A stretch of 46,004 nt of DNA from Marinifilum sp. (GCA_020718065.1 DYDE01000003.1:1-46004), one strand, 5' to 3'; shown: positions 17,268-26,186, counted from the stretch's first letter. The notes: generated by a model from the sequence alone, not told the origin. Numbers and translations are program-made.

Positions 17268-17963
17268 TTAAACTAAAGTGTATAGATCCAGCATTTTAAT
17301 AATTTCATCTTTGGGGTTAAACATCATTACATCAATTATTGATAGCCATGGGATAAAATTTGTATTAAACTGAGCATAAGTTATCGGTGTTGTGTTAATA
17401 AATTGCAGATTTATTCCCTGTTGTTCGAATGTTTCTTTATGATATAATTTTTGTCCCCCGATTGCATTTATATAATTTGAAGCATTCAATTGCTTGCAGA
17501 TCGAAATGACCCTGTTTTCACCACTACCTTTTATGCCCAAATCCGAAGAAACTATCAAATTTGTTTTTATTTCAAAATATTTAACTAGCTTATTTATTGA
17601 ATAAAAGATAAATAAAAACAAATTCCTTTCTTTTATTAAAAAACAATCTTCAATAAACGGAAATACTTCATTAAAAAAAGGGGCTTTCTTATAGGACTCT
17701 TTGATTTTATTCAAAATTTTGCCGAAATCCTTATGATAGTTCTCGGAAATAGTTCTTTGACAGATATCTAAATAATCGGAATCTTTTTTTAACGGGATTG
17801 AAAAGAAGTCATCTCTGTCCTGGATTAAAATTCTGTTTCTGTTGATCCATCCCTTTTTTGTATACTGGATATCATCATAAACAACAAATTGGTCAACAGC
17901 ATTTATCAGTTGAAAATACCCAATATAAGGAAAAAAATACGGTTGCATTATTGCCAATTTCAT
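17268..17963 (-). CDS. wbqC: WbqC-like protein, proposed glycine transferase
   Basis: A 231-aa member of the WbqC family. The N-terminus KLAIMQPYFFPYIGYFQLINAVDQFVVYDDIQYTK is the family hallmark, followed by KGWINRNRI, and a GGQKLYH element occurs late in the protein. The family is known from O-antigen clusters. A member, WbnG, was proposed to be a glycine transferase acting on an amino sugar such as Qui4N. The start codon overlaps the vioA stop by 4 bp (ATGA), a strong sign that both act on the same sugar nucleotide. Biochemical proof for the family is thin, so glycylation is a hypothesis. Confidence 0.85.
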   Translation of the reverse strand: MKLAIMQPYFFPYIGYFQLINAVDQFVVYDDIQYTKKGWINRNRILIQDRDDFFSIPLKKDSDYLDICQRTISENYHKDFGKILNKIKESYKKAPFFNEVFPFIEDCFLIKERNLFLFIFYSINKLVKYFEIKTNLIVSSDLGIKGSGENRVISICKQLNASNYINAIGGQKLYHKETFEQQGINLQFINTTPITYAQFNTNFIPWLSIIDVMMFNPKDEIIKMLDLYTLV

Positions 17964-19084
17964 CCTCTGAAACTTTTAATAAAGTCACAAATTTTTTCAA
18001 CATCTGCTACTTCCAAATTTGGATAAATGGGCAGGCATAATACTTGTTTTGCAACTTTTGTTGCTATTGGCAGATTTGCTGCAGTGGCAGAATCTAAACC
18101 CTGATAAGTTGAAAATTCACTAATTAATGGATAAAAATATTTTCTGGCGTAGACATTCTTTGTTCTTAGAAAATCATACACTTCATCTCGGGTTCTACCG
18201 AATTGATTTTGTTCAATTAAAATTGGGAAATAAGCATAATTGTGTTGTATGTTTTCCCAATCATTCAATGCCAATATGCCATTTACATCATTTAGTAAAT
18301 TACGATATGTTGCAGAAATTTGTTTTCTTTTTTCAATATCACATTCAATTGATTTCAGTTGTAATAAACCATAAGCAGCTTGTAATTCATTCATTTTGGC
18401 ATTAATTCCAGGGCCAACTACTGTAAACTCGCCAGAATAACCAAAATTTTTCAAATAATCAATATTGATTTTTGTTTGTTCATCATGGCAAATAATAGCT
18501 CCACCCTCAATTGTATTAAAAACTTTAGTTGCATGAAAACTCAAAACAGAAAGGTCGCCAAAATTTAGAATTGATTTGTTTAGTCTTTTTACTCCAAAAG
18601 CATGGGCAGCATCATAAATAATTTTTAATCGGTAAGTATCAGCAATTTTTTGGAGAACATCTATTTCGCAGGGATTTCCGAAAACATGAACAGGCATTAT
18701 AGCAGTTGTTTTTGGTGTAATTGCAGCTTCAACCTTTAGAGGATTGATGTTTAATGTGTTAATATCAATATCTGCAAAAACAGGTTTTATCCCATTCCAC
18801 CATAAAGCATGTGTTGTGGCAACAAAACTGAAAGGGGTTGTTATTACTTCCCCGGTTATTCGTAAGGTTTGGAGAGCTATAATTAATGCTAGAGTCCCAT
18901 TAGAAAATAATGAAACGTATTTAACCCCAAGGTAATCAGCTAGGGTTTTCTCAAGCAATTCATGATATTTACCACCATTTGTAAGATGTTTTGATTGCCA
19001 TATATCTTCAAGCAATTTTGTAAACTCATTCAGAGAAGGTAAAACTGGTTGAGTAACATATATTGGTTTTTCAAATTTTTGCAT
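17960..19084 (-). CDS. vioA: VioA-like dTDP-4-amino-4,6-dideoxyglucose aminotransferase
   Basis: A 374-aa DegT-family PLP aminotransferase. The N-terminal YVTQPVLPSLNEF, the KHLTNGGKYHELLE stretch and VSLFSNGTLALI closely recall E. coli VioA, from memory. The PLP-binding Asp is in YDAAHAFGV (Asp158), and the Schiff-base lysine is Lys187 in LSFHATKVFNTIEGG. VioA converts dTDP-4-keto-6-deoxyglucose to dTDP-Qui4N, so rmlA and rmlB are expected elsewhere in the genome. It overlaps wbqC by 4 bp. It is distinct from the DegT protein near 7.5 kb, implying a second, independent amino sugar in the polymer. Confidence 0.85.
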   Translation of the reverse strand: MQKFEKPIYVTQPVLPSLNEFTKLLEDIWQSKHLTNGGKYHELLEKTLADYLGVKYVSLFSNGTLALIIALQTLRITGEVITTPFSFVATTHALWWNGIKPVFADIDINTLNINPLKVEAAITPKTTAIMPVHVFGNPCEIDVLQKIADTYRLKIIYDAAHAFGVKRLNKSILNFGDLSVLSFHATKVFNTIEGGAIICHDEQTKINIDYLKNFGYSGEFTVVGPGINAKMNELQAAYGLLQLKSIECDIEKRKQISATYRNLLNDVNGILALNDWENIQHNYAYFPILIEQNQFGRTRDEVYDFLRTKNVYARKYFYPLISEFSTYQGLDSATAANLPIATKVAKQVLCLPIYPNLEVADVEKICDFIKSFRG

Positions 19085-19157
19085 AGTTATTTTCTATTAG
19101 ATACCACAATGAATTTTTTAAAAAATTTTAATTTTTAAAAAAGAAATTTGATTGTTT

Positions 19158-20303
19158 CTATTCTAAATGTTTTTTTATTCCATGCCAATGATTAGATAAA
19201 CTTGAATTTCCCAAAATCAATTTTAAAACTCTCCATGACGTATCAGTTATCATATAATCTTCAACAATACTTTTGTTTTTTCTCAAAGTTTGTTCTTGAA
19301 CAGCAATTCTAATACTATCCAATACTACTTGGGGATCAAACCCAGTTAATATTATTGAACCTGCATCTTGTGCTTCTGGACGCTCCATCGATTGACGTAA
19401 TGAAATTGCGGAAAAATTTAAAATAGAAGACTCTTCGCTTATAGTACCACTATCAGAAATAGAACATAATGCATTCATTTGTAAATAAACATAATCTAGA
19501 AATCCAAATGGTTTCATAAATGTTATTCGTTTATCAAAATTTTGTTCAGTTAAAGACTCTATTCTTTTGCGAGTTCTTGGGTGAGTTGAAACAATAATTG
19601 GGAAGTTATATTCATCTGATAATTTGTTTAAAATTGTTAATATTTTTTTCAAATTTTCAGGGTTGTCAACATTCTCTTCTCTATGTGTTGAAACAATAAA
19701 ATATTCTTTTTCTTTTAAATTTAATTCATTTAAGATTACTGAAGATTTGATATTTGATAAATAATAATTTAATACCTCATACATTGGAGAGCCTGTTAAA
19801 TATATTCTTCTATGGGGCAATCCCTCGGAAATTAAATTTCGGCGAGCATGTTCTGTATAAACTAAATTAAAATCTGCTATATGATCAATTATTTTACGAT
19901 TTGTTTCTTCAGGAACGTTCAAATCGAAACAACGATTTCCAGCTTCCATGTGAAAAACGGGAATATGCATACGTTTTGCAATATATGCAGAAAGGCAAGA
20001 ATTTGTATCGCCTAATACCAAAAGAGCATCTGGTTTTTCTTTTATTAAAACCTCCTCCGTTTTTTTAATAATATCGCCAACGGTAGATCCTAATGAAGAG
20101 GTATCAACATCAAGAAAATAATTAGGTTTTCTTAATTCCAGTTCTTTCCAAAATATTTCATTTAATTCATAATCATAATTTTGGCCTGTATGCACTATAA
20201 TTTGGTTTAAAAATTGATCTAACAATACCATTGTTCTTGATAGTCGAATAATTTCTGGTCGAGTACCAACTATTGTTAAAACTTTTATTTTTGCTTTTTG
20301 CAT
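19158..20303 (-). CDS. capG: Non-hydrolysing UDP-N-acetylglucosamine 2-epimerase, CapG/FnlC-like
   Basis: A 381-aa GT-B-like epimerase. It opens with VGTRPEIIRLSRTM and HTGQNYDYELNEIF, followed by GDTNSCLSAYIAKR, HMEAGNRCFD and VPEETNRKIIDHIAD, the standard WecB/CapG/FnlC series. In the UDP-L-FucNAc pathway this enzyme performs the C2 epimerisation of UDP-N-acetyl-L-pneumosamine. WecB (ManNAc formation) is the alternative, but the CapE-CapF partners immediately upstream favour the FucNAc role. It ends 73 bp before vioA. Confidence 0.92.
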   Translation of the reverse strand: MQKAKIKVLTIVGTRPEIIRLSRTMVLLDQFLNQIIVHTGQNYDYELNEIFWKELELRKPNYFLDVDTSSLGSTVGDIIKKTEEVLIKEKPDALLVLGDTNSCLSAYIAKRMHIPVFHMEAGNRCFDLNVPEETNRKIIDHIADFNLVYTEHARRNLISEGLPHRRIYLTGSPMYEVLNYYLSNIKSSVILNELNLKEKEYFIVSTHREENVDNPENLKKILTILNKLSDEYNFPIIVSTHPRTRKRIESLTEQNFDKRITFMKPFGFLDYVYLQMNALCSISDSGTISEESSILNFSAISLRQSMERPEAQDAGSIILTGFDPQVVLDSIRIAVQEQTLRKNKSIVEDYMITDTSWRVLKLILGNSSLSNHWHGIKKHLE

Positions 20304-20341
20304 ATTAAATCAATTTTAGAATCAGAAATTTAATTTTATAA

Positions 20342-21469
20342 TTAAACAGCTTCAAGATAAGTATCAGAATCTTCTGAATTATAATGTTCATTTATCCAAA
20401 AAAAAGTATAAAGTTCATTTTCTCCAATATTGGTGATATTATGAGTAAACCATATTGGCATATCAACAAAAGAAGGGTTTTCTCCATTTAATATATATGA
20501 ACTTTTTTCGTTTGTGCCAATTTTTCTTAATTCAATTAAGGCATTTCCTTTTATTACTGCAAATCTTTCTGCTTTTCTTGTGTGAAAATGATTGCCTCTT
20601 GTGATACCTGGAGCTGTTGTAGAAAAAGAAATCTGACCACCACTATTTAACTTAATTGTTTCAATAAAAGACCCTCTATTATCTATATTTTTTTTCAACA
20701 TAAAAGGGAAAAATTTTTCATGATCAATGTAACAAAGAAAAGTATTAAATAAGTTTTTATCGAAGGTATTTTCCAAAGATGGAATTTCACCTTTTTCAAA
20801 ATATTGAAGTTTGTATTTCTGAAGTTTTTTTAATAATTCAGAAACTTTTATTGATGAAGTAAAAGGAACATTAAAAGAATCAATTTTTTTTTCAATAACA
20901 AAGTCTTTAATTTTTTTTAGAATTAATTCAACTAATTCCCCAATATATATCAATTTTAACTCTCCATCTATTTCAATTTTAGGAGTTTCATTATGTGTTA
21001 GTTGATGACAAAAAGTTGCAATCACTGAATTATAGTAAGGTTGACCAAAAGGACCAAAAATGTTTGGAATTATAAGTCCAAGAAAACTTGCATTGTGTTT
21101 TTTTGCCCAATTTTCAAACAATATGCGACTTTCTTTTTTGGATTTCCCATACAAATTATCTCTTTCCTCTTGGGTGGAAGAAGAAAATACAACGCAAGGA
21201 GTAGAATTTGTCTTTTCCATTGCATTGATTAATGACTTTACTAAATTAATATTTGTTTCATAAATTGTTTTTGGATCGTTATGACGATTCATTGCAGCCA
21301 AATGAATAATCACATCACAATTGCTTACAAAGTCTTCTAGTTTCTTAATATCAATAAAATAATTATCTTCAAAAGGGACACGAAAATATTTATTAGTAGT
21401 TAGCCCCAAGGTGTTATATATATGAGTACCCACAAAACCGGATTGTCCGGTAATCCCTATTCTTAACAT
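20342..21469 (-). CDS. capF: CapF/FnlB bifunctional UDP-sugar epimerase-reductase
   Basis: A 375-aa two-domain enzyme. The N-terminal SDR domain (1 to about 245) has GITGQSGFVG for NADPH, VFSSSTQEERDNLYGKSKK with a YxxxK pair, and NIFGPFGQPYYNS. The C-terminal cupin (about 250-375) includes RGNHFHTRKAERFAVIKG, with metal-binding histidines. In CapF the cupin epimerises C3 of the CapE product and the SDR domain reduces C4, giving UDP-N-acetyl-L-pneumosamine. It lies 38 bp upstream of capG. Full length and both domains are intact. Confidence 0.93.
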   Translation of the reverse strand: MLRIGITGQSGFVGTHIYNTLGLTTNKYFRVPFEDNYFIDIKKLEDFVSNCDVIIHLAAMNRHNDPKTIYETNINLVKSLINAMEKTNSTPCVVFSSSTQEERDNLYGKSKKESRILFENWAKKHNASFLGLIIPNIFGPFGQPYYNSVIATFCHQLTHNETPKIEIDGELKLIYIGELVELILKKIKDFVIEKKIDSFNVPFTSSIKVSELLKKLQKYKLQYFEKGEIPSLENTFDKNLFNTFLCYIDHEKFFPFMLKKNIDNRGSFIETIKLNSGGQISFSTTAPGITRGNHFHTRKAERFAVIKGNALIELRKIGTNEKSSYILNGENPSFVDMPIWFTHNITNIGENELYTFFWINEHYNSEDSDTYLEAV

Positions 21470-21487
21470 TGTTTATCTAAATTTGTT

Positions 21488-21919
21488 TTACCAATCAACT
21501 TTCCAATAATTAACCTCAAAACGACAAATATCATTTGATGACTCTTTTAATGTTAAATCTGAAAAAAGAATCAACGTTGATTCTTTTTCTAATGCTTTAA
21601 AACCACTTGCATTTCCTTTAGGAATAGTAAGTATTTTTGGTTCGTTAGAAGTAAGAATTTGTTTGTTTATTATTAAGTTTTTTGAAGGATTTTTCCAATC
21701 ATCAATTGTTACCCAACAAACCGTAAAAGATCCTTTTGAAACAAAAAAATATTTGGTTTCTTTTTTATGACCTTGCCAAGCTCTAATTACAGAAATATCA
21801 TTATGAGTAATTGTATAAAATCTCTTAATGTTTTGAAAACTAAAATCATTTACAAAATTTATGATTCCTCTTTCATCTATGAAAGAGTTTCCTTCTATAA
21901 TTTGTAGATTATTATGCAT
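21488..21919 (-). CDS. Cupin sugar epimerase (RmlC/WxcM-like)
   Basis: A 143-aa single cupin domain. It has DERGIINFVNDF near residue 15, IKRFYTITHND, VIRAWQGHKKETKYFFVSKG and ILTIPKGNASGF, which follow the RmlC/FdtA strand order. The usual HxH metal site of RmlC is partly altered (AWQGHKKE in place of LRGLHYQ). It sits 5 bp after capE and 18 bp before capF. CapF already has its own cupin, so this extra one may assist the C3/C5 epimerisation step or serve another sugar. The exact reaction is not readable from sequence. Confidence 0.75.
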   Translation of the reverse strand: MHNNLQIIEGNSFIDERGIINFVNDFSFQNIKRFYTITHNDISVIRAWQGHKKETKYFFVSKGSFTVCWVTIDDWKNPSKNLIINKQILTSNEPKILTIPKGNASGFKALEKESTLILFSDLTLKESSNDICRFEVNYWKVDW

Positions 21920-21924
21920 GAGTT

Positions 21925-22941
21925 TTATAAACCAAGATCTTTTCTAACTATTTCAAGTCCTAAAAGCATTTCTTTCATTTCAGTTATGCTTAATCTTTTA
22001 GTATTGTGAGAATGATATTCTTCAACTGTAGAAACATTATCTACCCCTTCTGAAAAAAACCGTTCATAATTTAAATCACGATTATCTGCAGGTATCCTAT
22101 AATAATTTTTTAAATCCTCAACCTTAACCATTTCTTCCCGGTTAACTAGGGTTTCATAAAGTTTTTCTCCATGACGAGTTCCGATAATTTTGATTTCATT
22201 TTTAGTATTATAAATTTCCACTAAAGCTTTAGCTAAGATTTCAATAGTTACTGCTGGTGCTTTTTGTATAAAGATATCTCCTGATTTGCCATTTTTAAAA
22301 GCGAATAATACTAAATCAACTGCGCTTTCGAGGGTCATCATAAATCTAGTCATACTAGGATCGGTAATAGTTATTGATTTGCCAGATTTAATCTGCTCAA
22401 TAAATAGAGGAATGACAGAACCTCTTGATGCCATTACATTACCATATCTTGTACCACAAAAAACCTGCTTTGATTCATTTAAACTTCTGGATTTTGCTAC
22501 CATTACTTTTTCCATCAATGCTTTTGACATTCCCATTGCATTTATTGGATAAACAGCTTTATCTGTACTTAAAACAACAAGACGATTAACATTAAATTTT
22601 TCTGCAGCTGATAAAACATTTTCAGTTCCATAAACATTTGTTTTAACAGCTTCTAAGGGAAAGAATTCACAAGAAGGAACTTGTTTAAGTGCTGCTGCAT
22701 GAAAAATAAAATCAACACCTTTTACAACATTATTAACAGCATTCGTATCTCTTATATCTCCAATATAAAACTTAATAATTGGATTGTTGAAGATTTTACG
22801 CATATCATCTTGTTTCTTTTCATCACGAGAAAAAATACGTATTTCTGAAAAAACAGATTCTTTCAAAAATCTTTGGAGTACAGCATTTCCAAATGAACCC
22901 GTGCCTCCTGTAATTAAAAGTGTTTTATTTTGCATTATCAT
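21925..22941 (-). CDS. capE: CapE/FnlA UDP-N-acetylglucosamine 4,6-dehydratase/5-epimerase
   Basis: A 338-aa SDR enzyme of the inverting FlaA1/CapE group. GGTGSFGNAVLQRFL binds NADP. FSRDEKKQDDMR is the family signature, and the active site STDKAVYPINAMGMSK has Met in place of the usual catalytic Tyr, as in other CapE/FlaA1 proteins. It converts UDP-GlcNAc to the 4-keto-6-deoxy-arabino sugar that starts UDP-L-FucNAc synthesis. Two starts two codons apart are possible (22941 and 22935). It is the first sugar gene after upxY, separated by a 159-bp leader containing a hairpin. Confidence 0.93.
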   Translation of the reverse strand: MIMQNKTLLITGGTGSFGNAVLQRFLKESVFSEIRIFSRDEKKQDDMRKIFNNPIIKFYIGDIRDTNAVNNVVKGVDFIFHAAALKQVPSCEFFPLEAVKTNVYGTENVLSAAEKFNVNRLVVLSTDKAVYPINAMGMSKALMEKVMVAKSRSLNESKQVFCGTRYGNVMASRGSVIPLFIEQIKSGKSITITDPSMTRFMMTLESAVDLVLFAFKNGKSGDIFIQKAPAVTIEILAKALVEIYNTKNEIKIIGTRHGEKLYETLVNREEMVKVEDLKNYYRIPADNRDLNYERFFSEGVDNVSTVEEYHSHNTKRLSITEMKEMLLGLEIVRKDLGL

Positions 22942-23042
22942 TTTTTCTTTTTTAGAAAATAAAATAGTTCTTTAATTAAATTAAAAACAAATTAATCAAA
23001 CAAAAATTTTTAAATTTATAAAACTATTTTATACAGCTTCGC

Positions 23043-23077
23043 CTTCTCAGTCACAATAATTTATTGTGAAGAGTAAG
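23043..23077 (-). repeat. Imperfect hairpin in the upxY-capE leader
   Basis: A perfect 9-bp inverted repeat (TCACAATAA at 23051-23059, TTATTGTGA at 23061-23069) with a one-base centre. Three further outer pairs (23043-23045 with 23075-23077) lie beyond a five-base mismatched segment. No T-tract follows on the transcribed strand, so a simple terminator is unlikely. A pause, operator or leader element is possible. Confidence 0.5.
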
Positions 23078-23100
23078 ACATATTCCTTTAAAACAAGCAT

Positions 23101-23625
23101 TTATTCATCCTTAACTTTAATTAAGCTTGTTTCTTTCTGCAAATTTAACAAAATTGAGTAACCAATTTGTTCAATTCTGATTAAAATTTTTTTATTTCCT
23201 CTTAATTCTATAATTTCACCTGAAATTCCTTTTAATGTTCCTGAAGTTATTGTAATTAAATCACTTTTTTTATAAACCTCTGAGGAAATATCAAAATCAA
23301 TTGTACCAGATACAACTTTTTGCAAAGCTATTATTTGCCATTCAGCTATTGGAGCTGCTTTTCCTTCAAAAAAGACATATCTTAATGCTCCAGGAATATT
23401 TAATACAGTATAATATTCTTTTTCTGAAATTCTTACAAAAACATAAGATTTTATAAGCGGTTCTTCTACCCACTTTTTCCTATCACTCCATTGACGGAGT
23501 GTTTTTTTTAGTGGAAGATAAACTTCTATTTGCTCTCTTAGCAATAGACTTGCAACTTTTTTTTCTGTTCTCGATTTGGTATAAACTGCATACCAATTAT
23601 ATTCTTTGTTTCTAATACTGTCCAA
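23101..23625 (-). CDS. upxY: UpxY-like transcription antiterminator (specialised NusG paralogue)
   Basis: A 174-aa NusG-family protein. The N-terminal NGN domain includes YNWYAVYTKSRTEKKVASLLLREQIEVYLPL and the WVEEPLIKSYVFVRI strand. A C-terminal KOW-like segment has ITSGTLKGISGEIIEL. UpxY proteins bind RNA polymerase at the leader of their own capsule operon in Bacteroides and allow read-through of long polysaccharide operons. Its place directly before capE and 22 further genes fits this. The best start is a TTG at 23625, as no nearby ATG preserves the NGN start. It follows the acyltransferase by 26 bp. Confidence 0.9.
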   Translation of the reverse strand: MDSIRNKEYNWYAVYTKSRTEKKVASLLLREQIEVYLPLKKTLRQWSDRKKWVEEPLIKSYVFVRISEKEYYTVLNIPGALRYVFFEGKAAPIAEWQIIALQKVVSGTIDFDISSEVYKKSDLITITSGTLKGISGEIIELRGNKKILIRIEQIGYSILLNLQKETSLIKVKDE

Positions 23626-23651
23626 TTGTCTTAATTAAAAACTAAATAAGT

Positions 23652-24548
23652 TTAGATTTCATTAATTTGTTCTATCATTTCTTTCTTTGTTTTTTTCCAC
23701 CTACGATGTGACCACAACCAATCAGAAGGATTATTCAAGATTATTTTTTCTAAATGCTTCATATATAACTTTGTAATTTCTCCTTCTTCATATTCAGAAG
23801 GATTTTCTACAATTTTTTCCATTTTTAGTTCATAATATCCTCTTTTTACACGATATATATTAATATAAAGAACAGGATAATTAAACATTTTGGCATATTT
23901 TTCGATGCCATGTAAGCAAGCCGTTTCATGATTTAGAAAATCGATCCATATCGCTTTTTTATGATTGGAAGGACTTTGATCAGATACCAGTAAATAGGCA
24001 GCAACACCGTCTTTATTTTTTTGAAATGTTTTATAGGTATCTAAAATTGAGATTAATTCGGCACCACATTTTGCTCTAGATTTTTTAAGTAAACTATCCA
24101 CATATTTATTACTTAATGGTTTATAAAAACCAAGCAATTTGAATTTGGTTTGCAAACCACCAGATAATGAACCCCACTCCCAATTGCTATAGTGTGCACA
24201 TGAGCCTATAACACTTTGTCCTTTTTCAAAATAATAATCTAAAAACTCAGGGTTGATTAATTTATGGCGTTTTAACAATTGTTTTTTGCTTATTTTAAAA
24301 CCTTTGATTCCTTCAAGTATAATATCACACAAGTTTTTATAAAAATTTTTAACAATTTTATTTATTTCTATCTCGGTTTTTTCGGGAAAGGAACTTCGAA
24401 TGTTTTGATAAACAACTTTTTTTCTATACTTAATAACATAAAAAAATAAGAGATACAGGAAATCAGAAAAGCAATACATCAGGCGAAAAGGCATAAGATA
24501 AATAAGCCAAATAAAGAAGAGCACAAAATAATAAGTTATTTTATTCAT
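23652..24548 (-). CDS. Lysophospholipid/lipid A acyltransferase, LpxL/HtrB family
   Basis: A 298-aa inner-membrane acyltransferase. The N-terminal membrane anchor is KITYYFVLFFIWLIYLMPF. The catalytic H-x4-E motif is in SCAHYSNWEWG near residues 115-125, followed by the conserved FYKPLSNKYVD, LLVSDQSP and DFLNHETACLHG elements. A C-terminal WLWSHRRWK completes the family pattern. It transfers a secondary acyl chain to lipid A or a related lipid. I chose the ATG at 24548; a TTG three codons earlier is open. A good -7 box lies 21 bases upstream. It appears to open the transcription unit that continues into upxY. Confidence 0.9.
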   Translation of the reverse strand: MNKITYYFVLFFIWLIYLMPFRLMYCFSDFLYLLFFYVIKYRKKVVYQNIRSSFPEKTEIEINKIVKNFYKNLCDIILEGIKGFKISKKQLLKRHKLINPEFLDYYFEKGQSVIGSCAHYSNWEWGSLSGGLQTKFKLLGFYKPLSNKYVDSLLKKSRAKCGAELISILDTYKTFQKNKDGVAAYLLVSDQSPSNHKKAIWIDFLNHETACLHGIEKYAKMFNYPVLYINIYRVKRGYYELKMEKIVENPSEYEEGEITKLYMKHLEKIILNNPSDWLWSHRRWKKTKKEMIEQINEI

Positions 24549-24568
24549 ATTTAACAACTAATAAATAG

Positions 24569-24603
24569 CAAAATTACATATAATTCTCAGTCTGTTTAGC
24601 AAA
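24569..24603 (-). promoter_or_regulatory. Bacteroidota-type promoter for the acyltransferase-upxY unit
   Basis: On the minus strand, TAATTTTG (plus 24569-24576) matches the -7 consensus TAnnTTTG, and TTTG (plus 24600-24603) lies 23 bases upstream as a -33 element. The expected start site gives a leader of about 15 bases before the ATG at 24548. Confidence 0.5.
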
Positions 24604-24716
24604 TTTTTATGTTTTTTTAAATTAAATTCTAATCGTTTAAAGCGTTAGCAAAAACAAATTTCATCTAATTAATTAAAAAATTGTATTTTTACCGGTTTAA
24701 TAAAACCAAGAAAAAA

Positions 24717-26186
24717 ATGGAACAAATTAAGTTAAATTTAGATAATCTTGATAGGGTATTTCCTGCTGAATTCACTCAAGAGCAAATAGCAAAAGCAAAA
24801 ACTTTGTTCTTAAAAAAACTAGCAATTGATGCTCATGCTTTTTATGGAGGAAAAATTCAAACAGTTCCTAAAGCTCCGGTTATTGGATTTAATTGGTTTA
24901 ATGTTTGGTACACACCTGGGGTTTCTAAAGTTTCAACATCTATAAGAGACAATAATGAAACTTCTTATGAGTTGTCGAACAGAGGAAATCTTGTAGCCGT
25001 TGTTAGTGATTCAACACGTGTGCTTGGAGACGGTGATTGCACTCCATCTGGAGGTTTAGGAGTAATGGAAGGCAAGGCTTTTTTGATGAAATACCTTGGA
25101 GGTATTGATGCAATTGCTTTATGTGTTGATAGTCGTAACGAAAAGGGTGAAAATGACCCTAAAAAAATTATTGATTTTGTGAAAATGGCTCAACATAGCT
25201 TTGGAGCTGTTAATTTAGAAGATATTTCTCAACCAAATTGTTTTGAAGTTCTTGATAAATTGAGAGAAGAATGTTCTATTCCTGTTTGGCATGATGATGC
25301 ACAAGGAACGGCATCTGTTACTCTTGCTGGTTTAATAAATGCATTGAAGTTGGTTAATAAAAAAATGGAAGATGTAAAAATAGTATTACTTGGGGCGGGT
25401 GCATCAAATACAACTATTGCAAGATTGATAATTACTGATGGTGCAAATCCAAAAAACCTTATAATGTTCGATACTAAGGGAGGTTTGCACAAAAAAAGGG
25501 AAGATATTAAAGCAGATAAAAGATTCTATCGTAAATGGGAATTGTGTGAACAAACAAATCCAAACTGTATTAATACAATTGAAGAAGCAATAAAAGATGC
25601 AGATGTTCTAATTGCTTTATCTACCCCTGGTCCTGATAGTGTAAAAAAAGAATGGATTAGTTCAATGGCCGAAAAATCAATAGTTTTTGTTTGTGCGAAC
25701 CCTATTCCAGAAATATACCCTTATGCTGCAAAAGAAGCAGGTGCCTATATTGTTGCCACAGGAAGAGGCGATTTTCCAAATCAGGTTAATAACTCTGTTG
25801 GGTTTCCTGGGATTTTGAAAGGCGCATTATTGGTAAAAGCTAAAAAAGTGACCGATAATATGGCTATTGCAGCTGCTCATTCACTTGCAACTTATGCAGA
25901 AAAAAGAGGTATTAATCCAGAAAACATCATTGCAAATATGAATGAAACAGGAGTTTTCCCTTATGAAGCTGCTGATGTTGCCATGCAAGCAATCAAAGAT
26001 GGTGTCGCAAGAGTTATTATGACAAGAGATGAAGCCTTTGCAAAAGCGGATGCAGATATTAAACACGCCAGAGAAATGACCAATTTACTATCAGAAAAAG
26101 GATTTATTAAAGATCCACCTCAGCAAATGATTCAGGACGCTATTGAATGGGCAATTAAAGAAGTATCAAAAAATAATACTATATAA
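24717..26186 (+). CDS. NAD(P)-dependent malic enzyme
   Basis: A 489-aa malic enzyme that decarboxylates malate to pyruvate. The malic N-domain has PGVSKVSTSIRDN, GLGVMEGKAFLMKYLGGIDAIALCVD and LEDISQPNCFEVL. The metal and catalytic segment is VWHDDAQGTASVTLAG, and the NAD-binding fold contains IVLLGAGASNTTIARLI. The length fits the short stand-alone form without the phosphotransacetylase domain. I chose the ATG at 24717, after an A-rich stretch; an upstream TTG frame from 24681 adds 12 unlikely residues. It is followed by ruvA after 10 bp, so the two are probably co-transcribed. Confidence 0.93.
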   Translation: MEQIKLNLDNLDRVFPAEFTQEQIAKAKTLFLKKLAIDAHAFYGGKIQTVPKAPVIGFNWFNVWYTPGVSKVSTSIRDNNETSYELSNRGNLVAVVSDSTRVLGDGDCTPSGGLGVMEGKAFLMKYLGGIDAIALCVDSRNEKGENDPKKIIDFVKMAQHSFGAVNLEDISQPNCFEVLDKLREECSIPVWHDDAQGTASVTLAGLINALKLVNKKMEDVKIVLLGAGASNTTIARLIITDGANPKNLIMFDTKGGLHKKREDIKADKRFYRKWELCEQTNPNCINTIEEAIKDADVLIALSTPGPDSVKKEWISSMAEKSIVFVCANPIPEIYPYAAKEAGAYIVATGRGDFPNQVNNSVGFPGILKGALLVKAKKVTDNMAIAAAHSLATYAEKRGINPENIIANMNETGVFPYEAADVAMQAIKDGVARVIMTRDEAFAKADADIKHAREMTNLLSEKGFIKDPPQQMIQDAIEWAIKEVSKNNTI

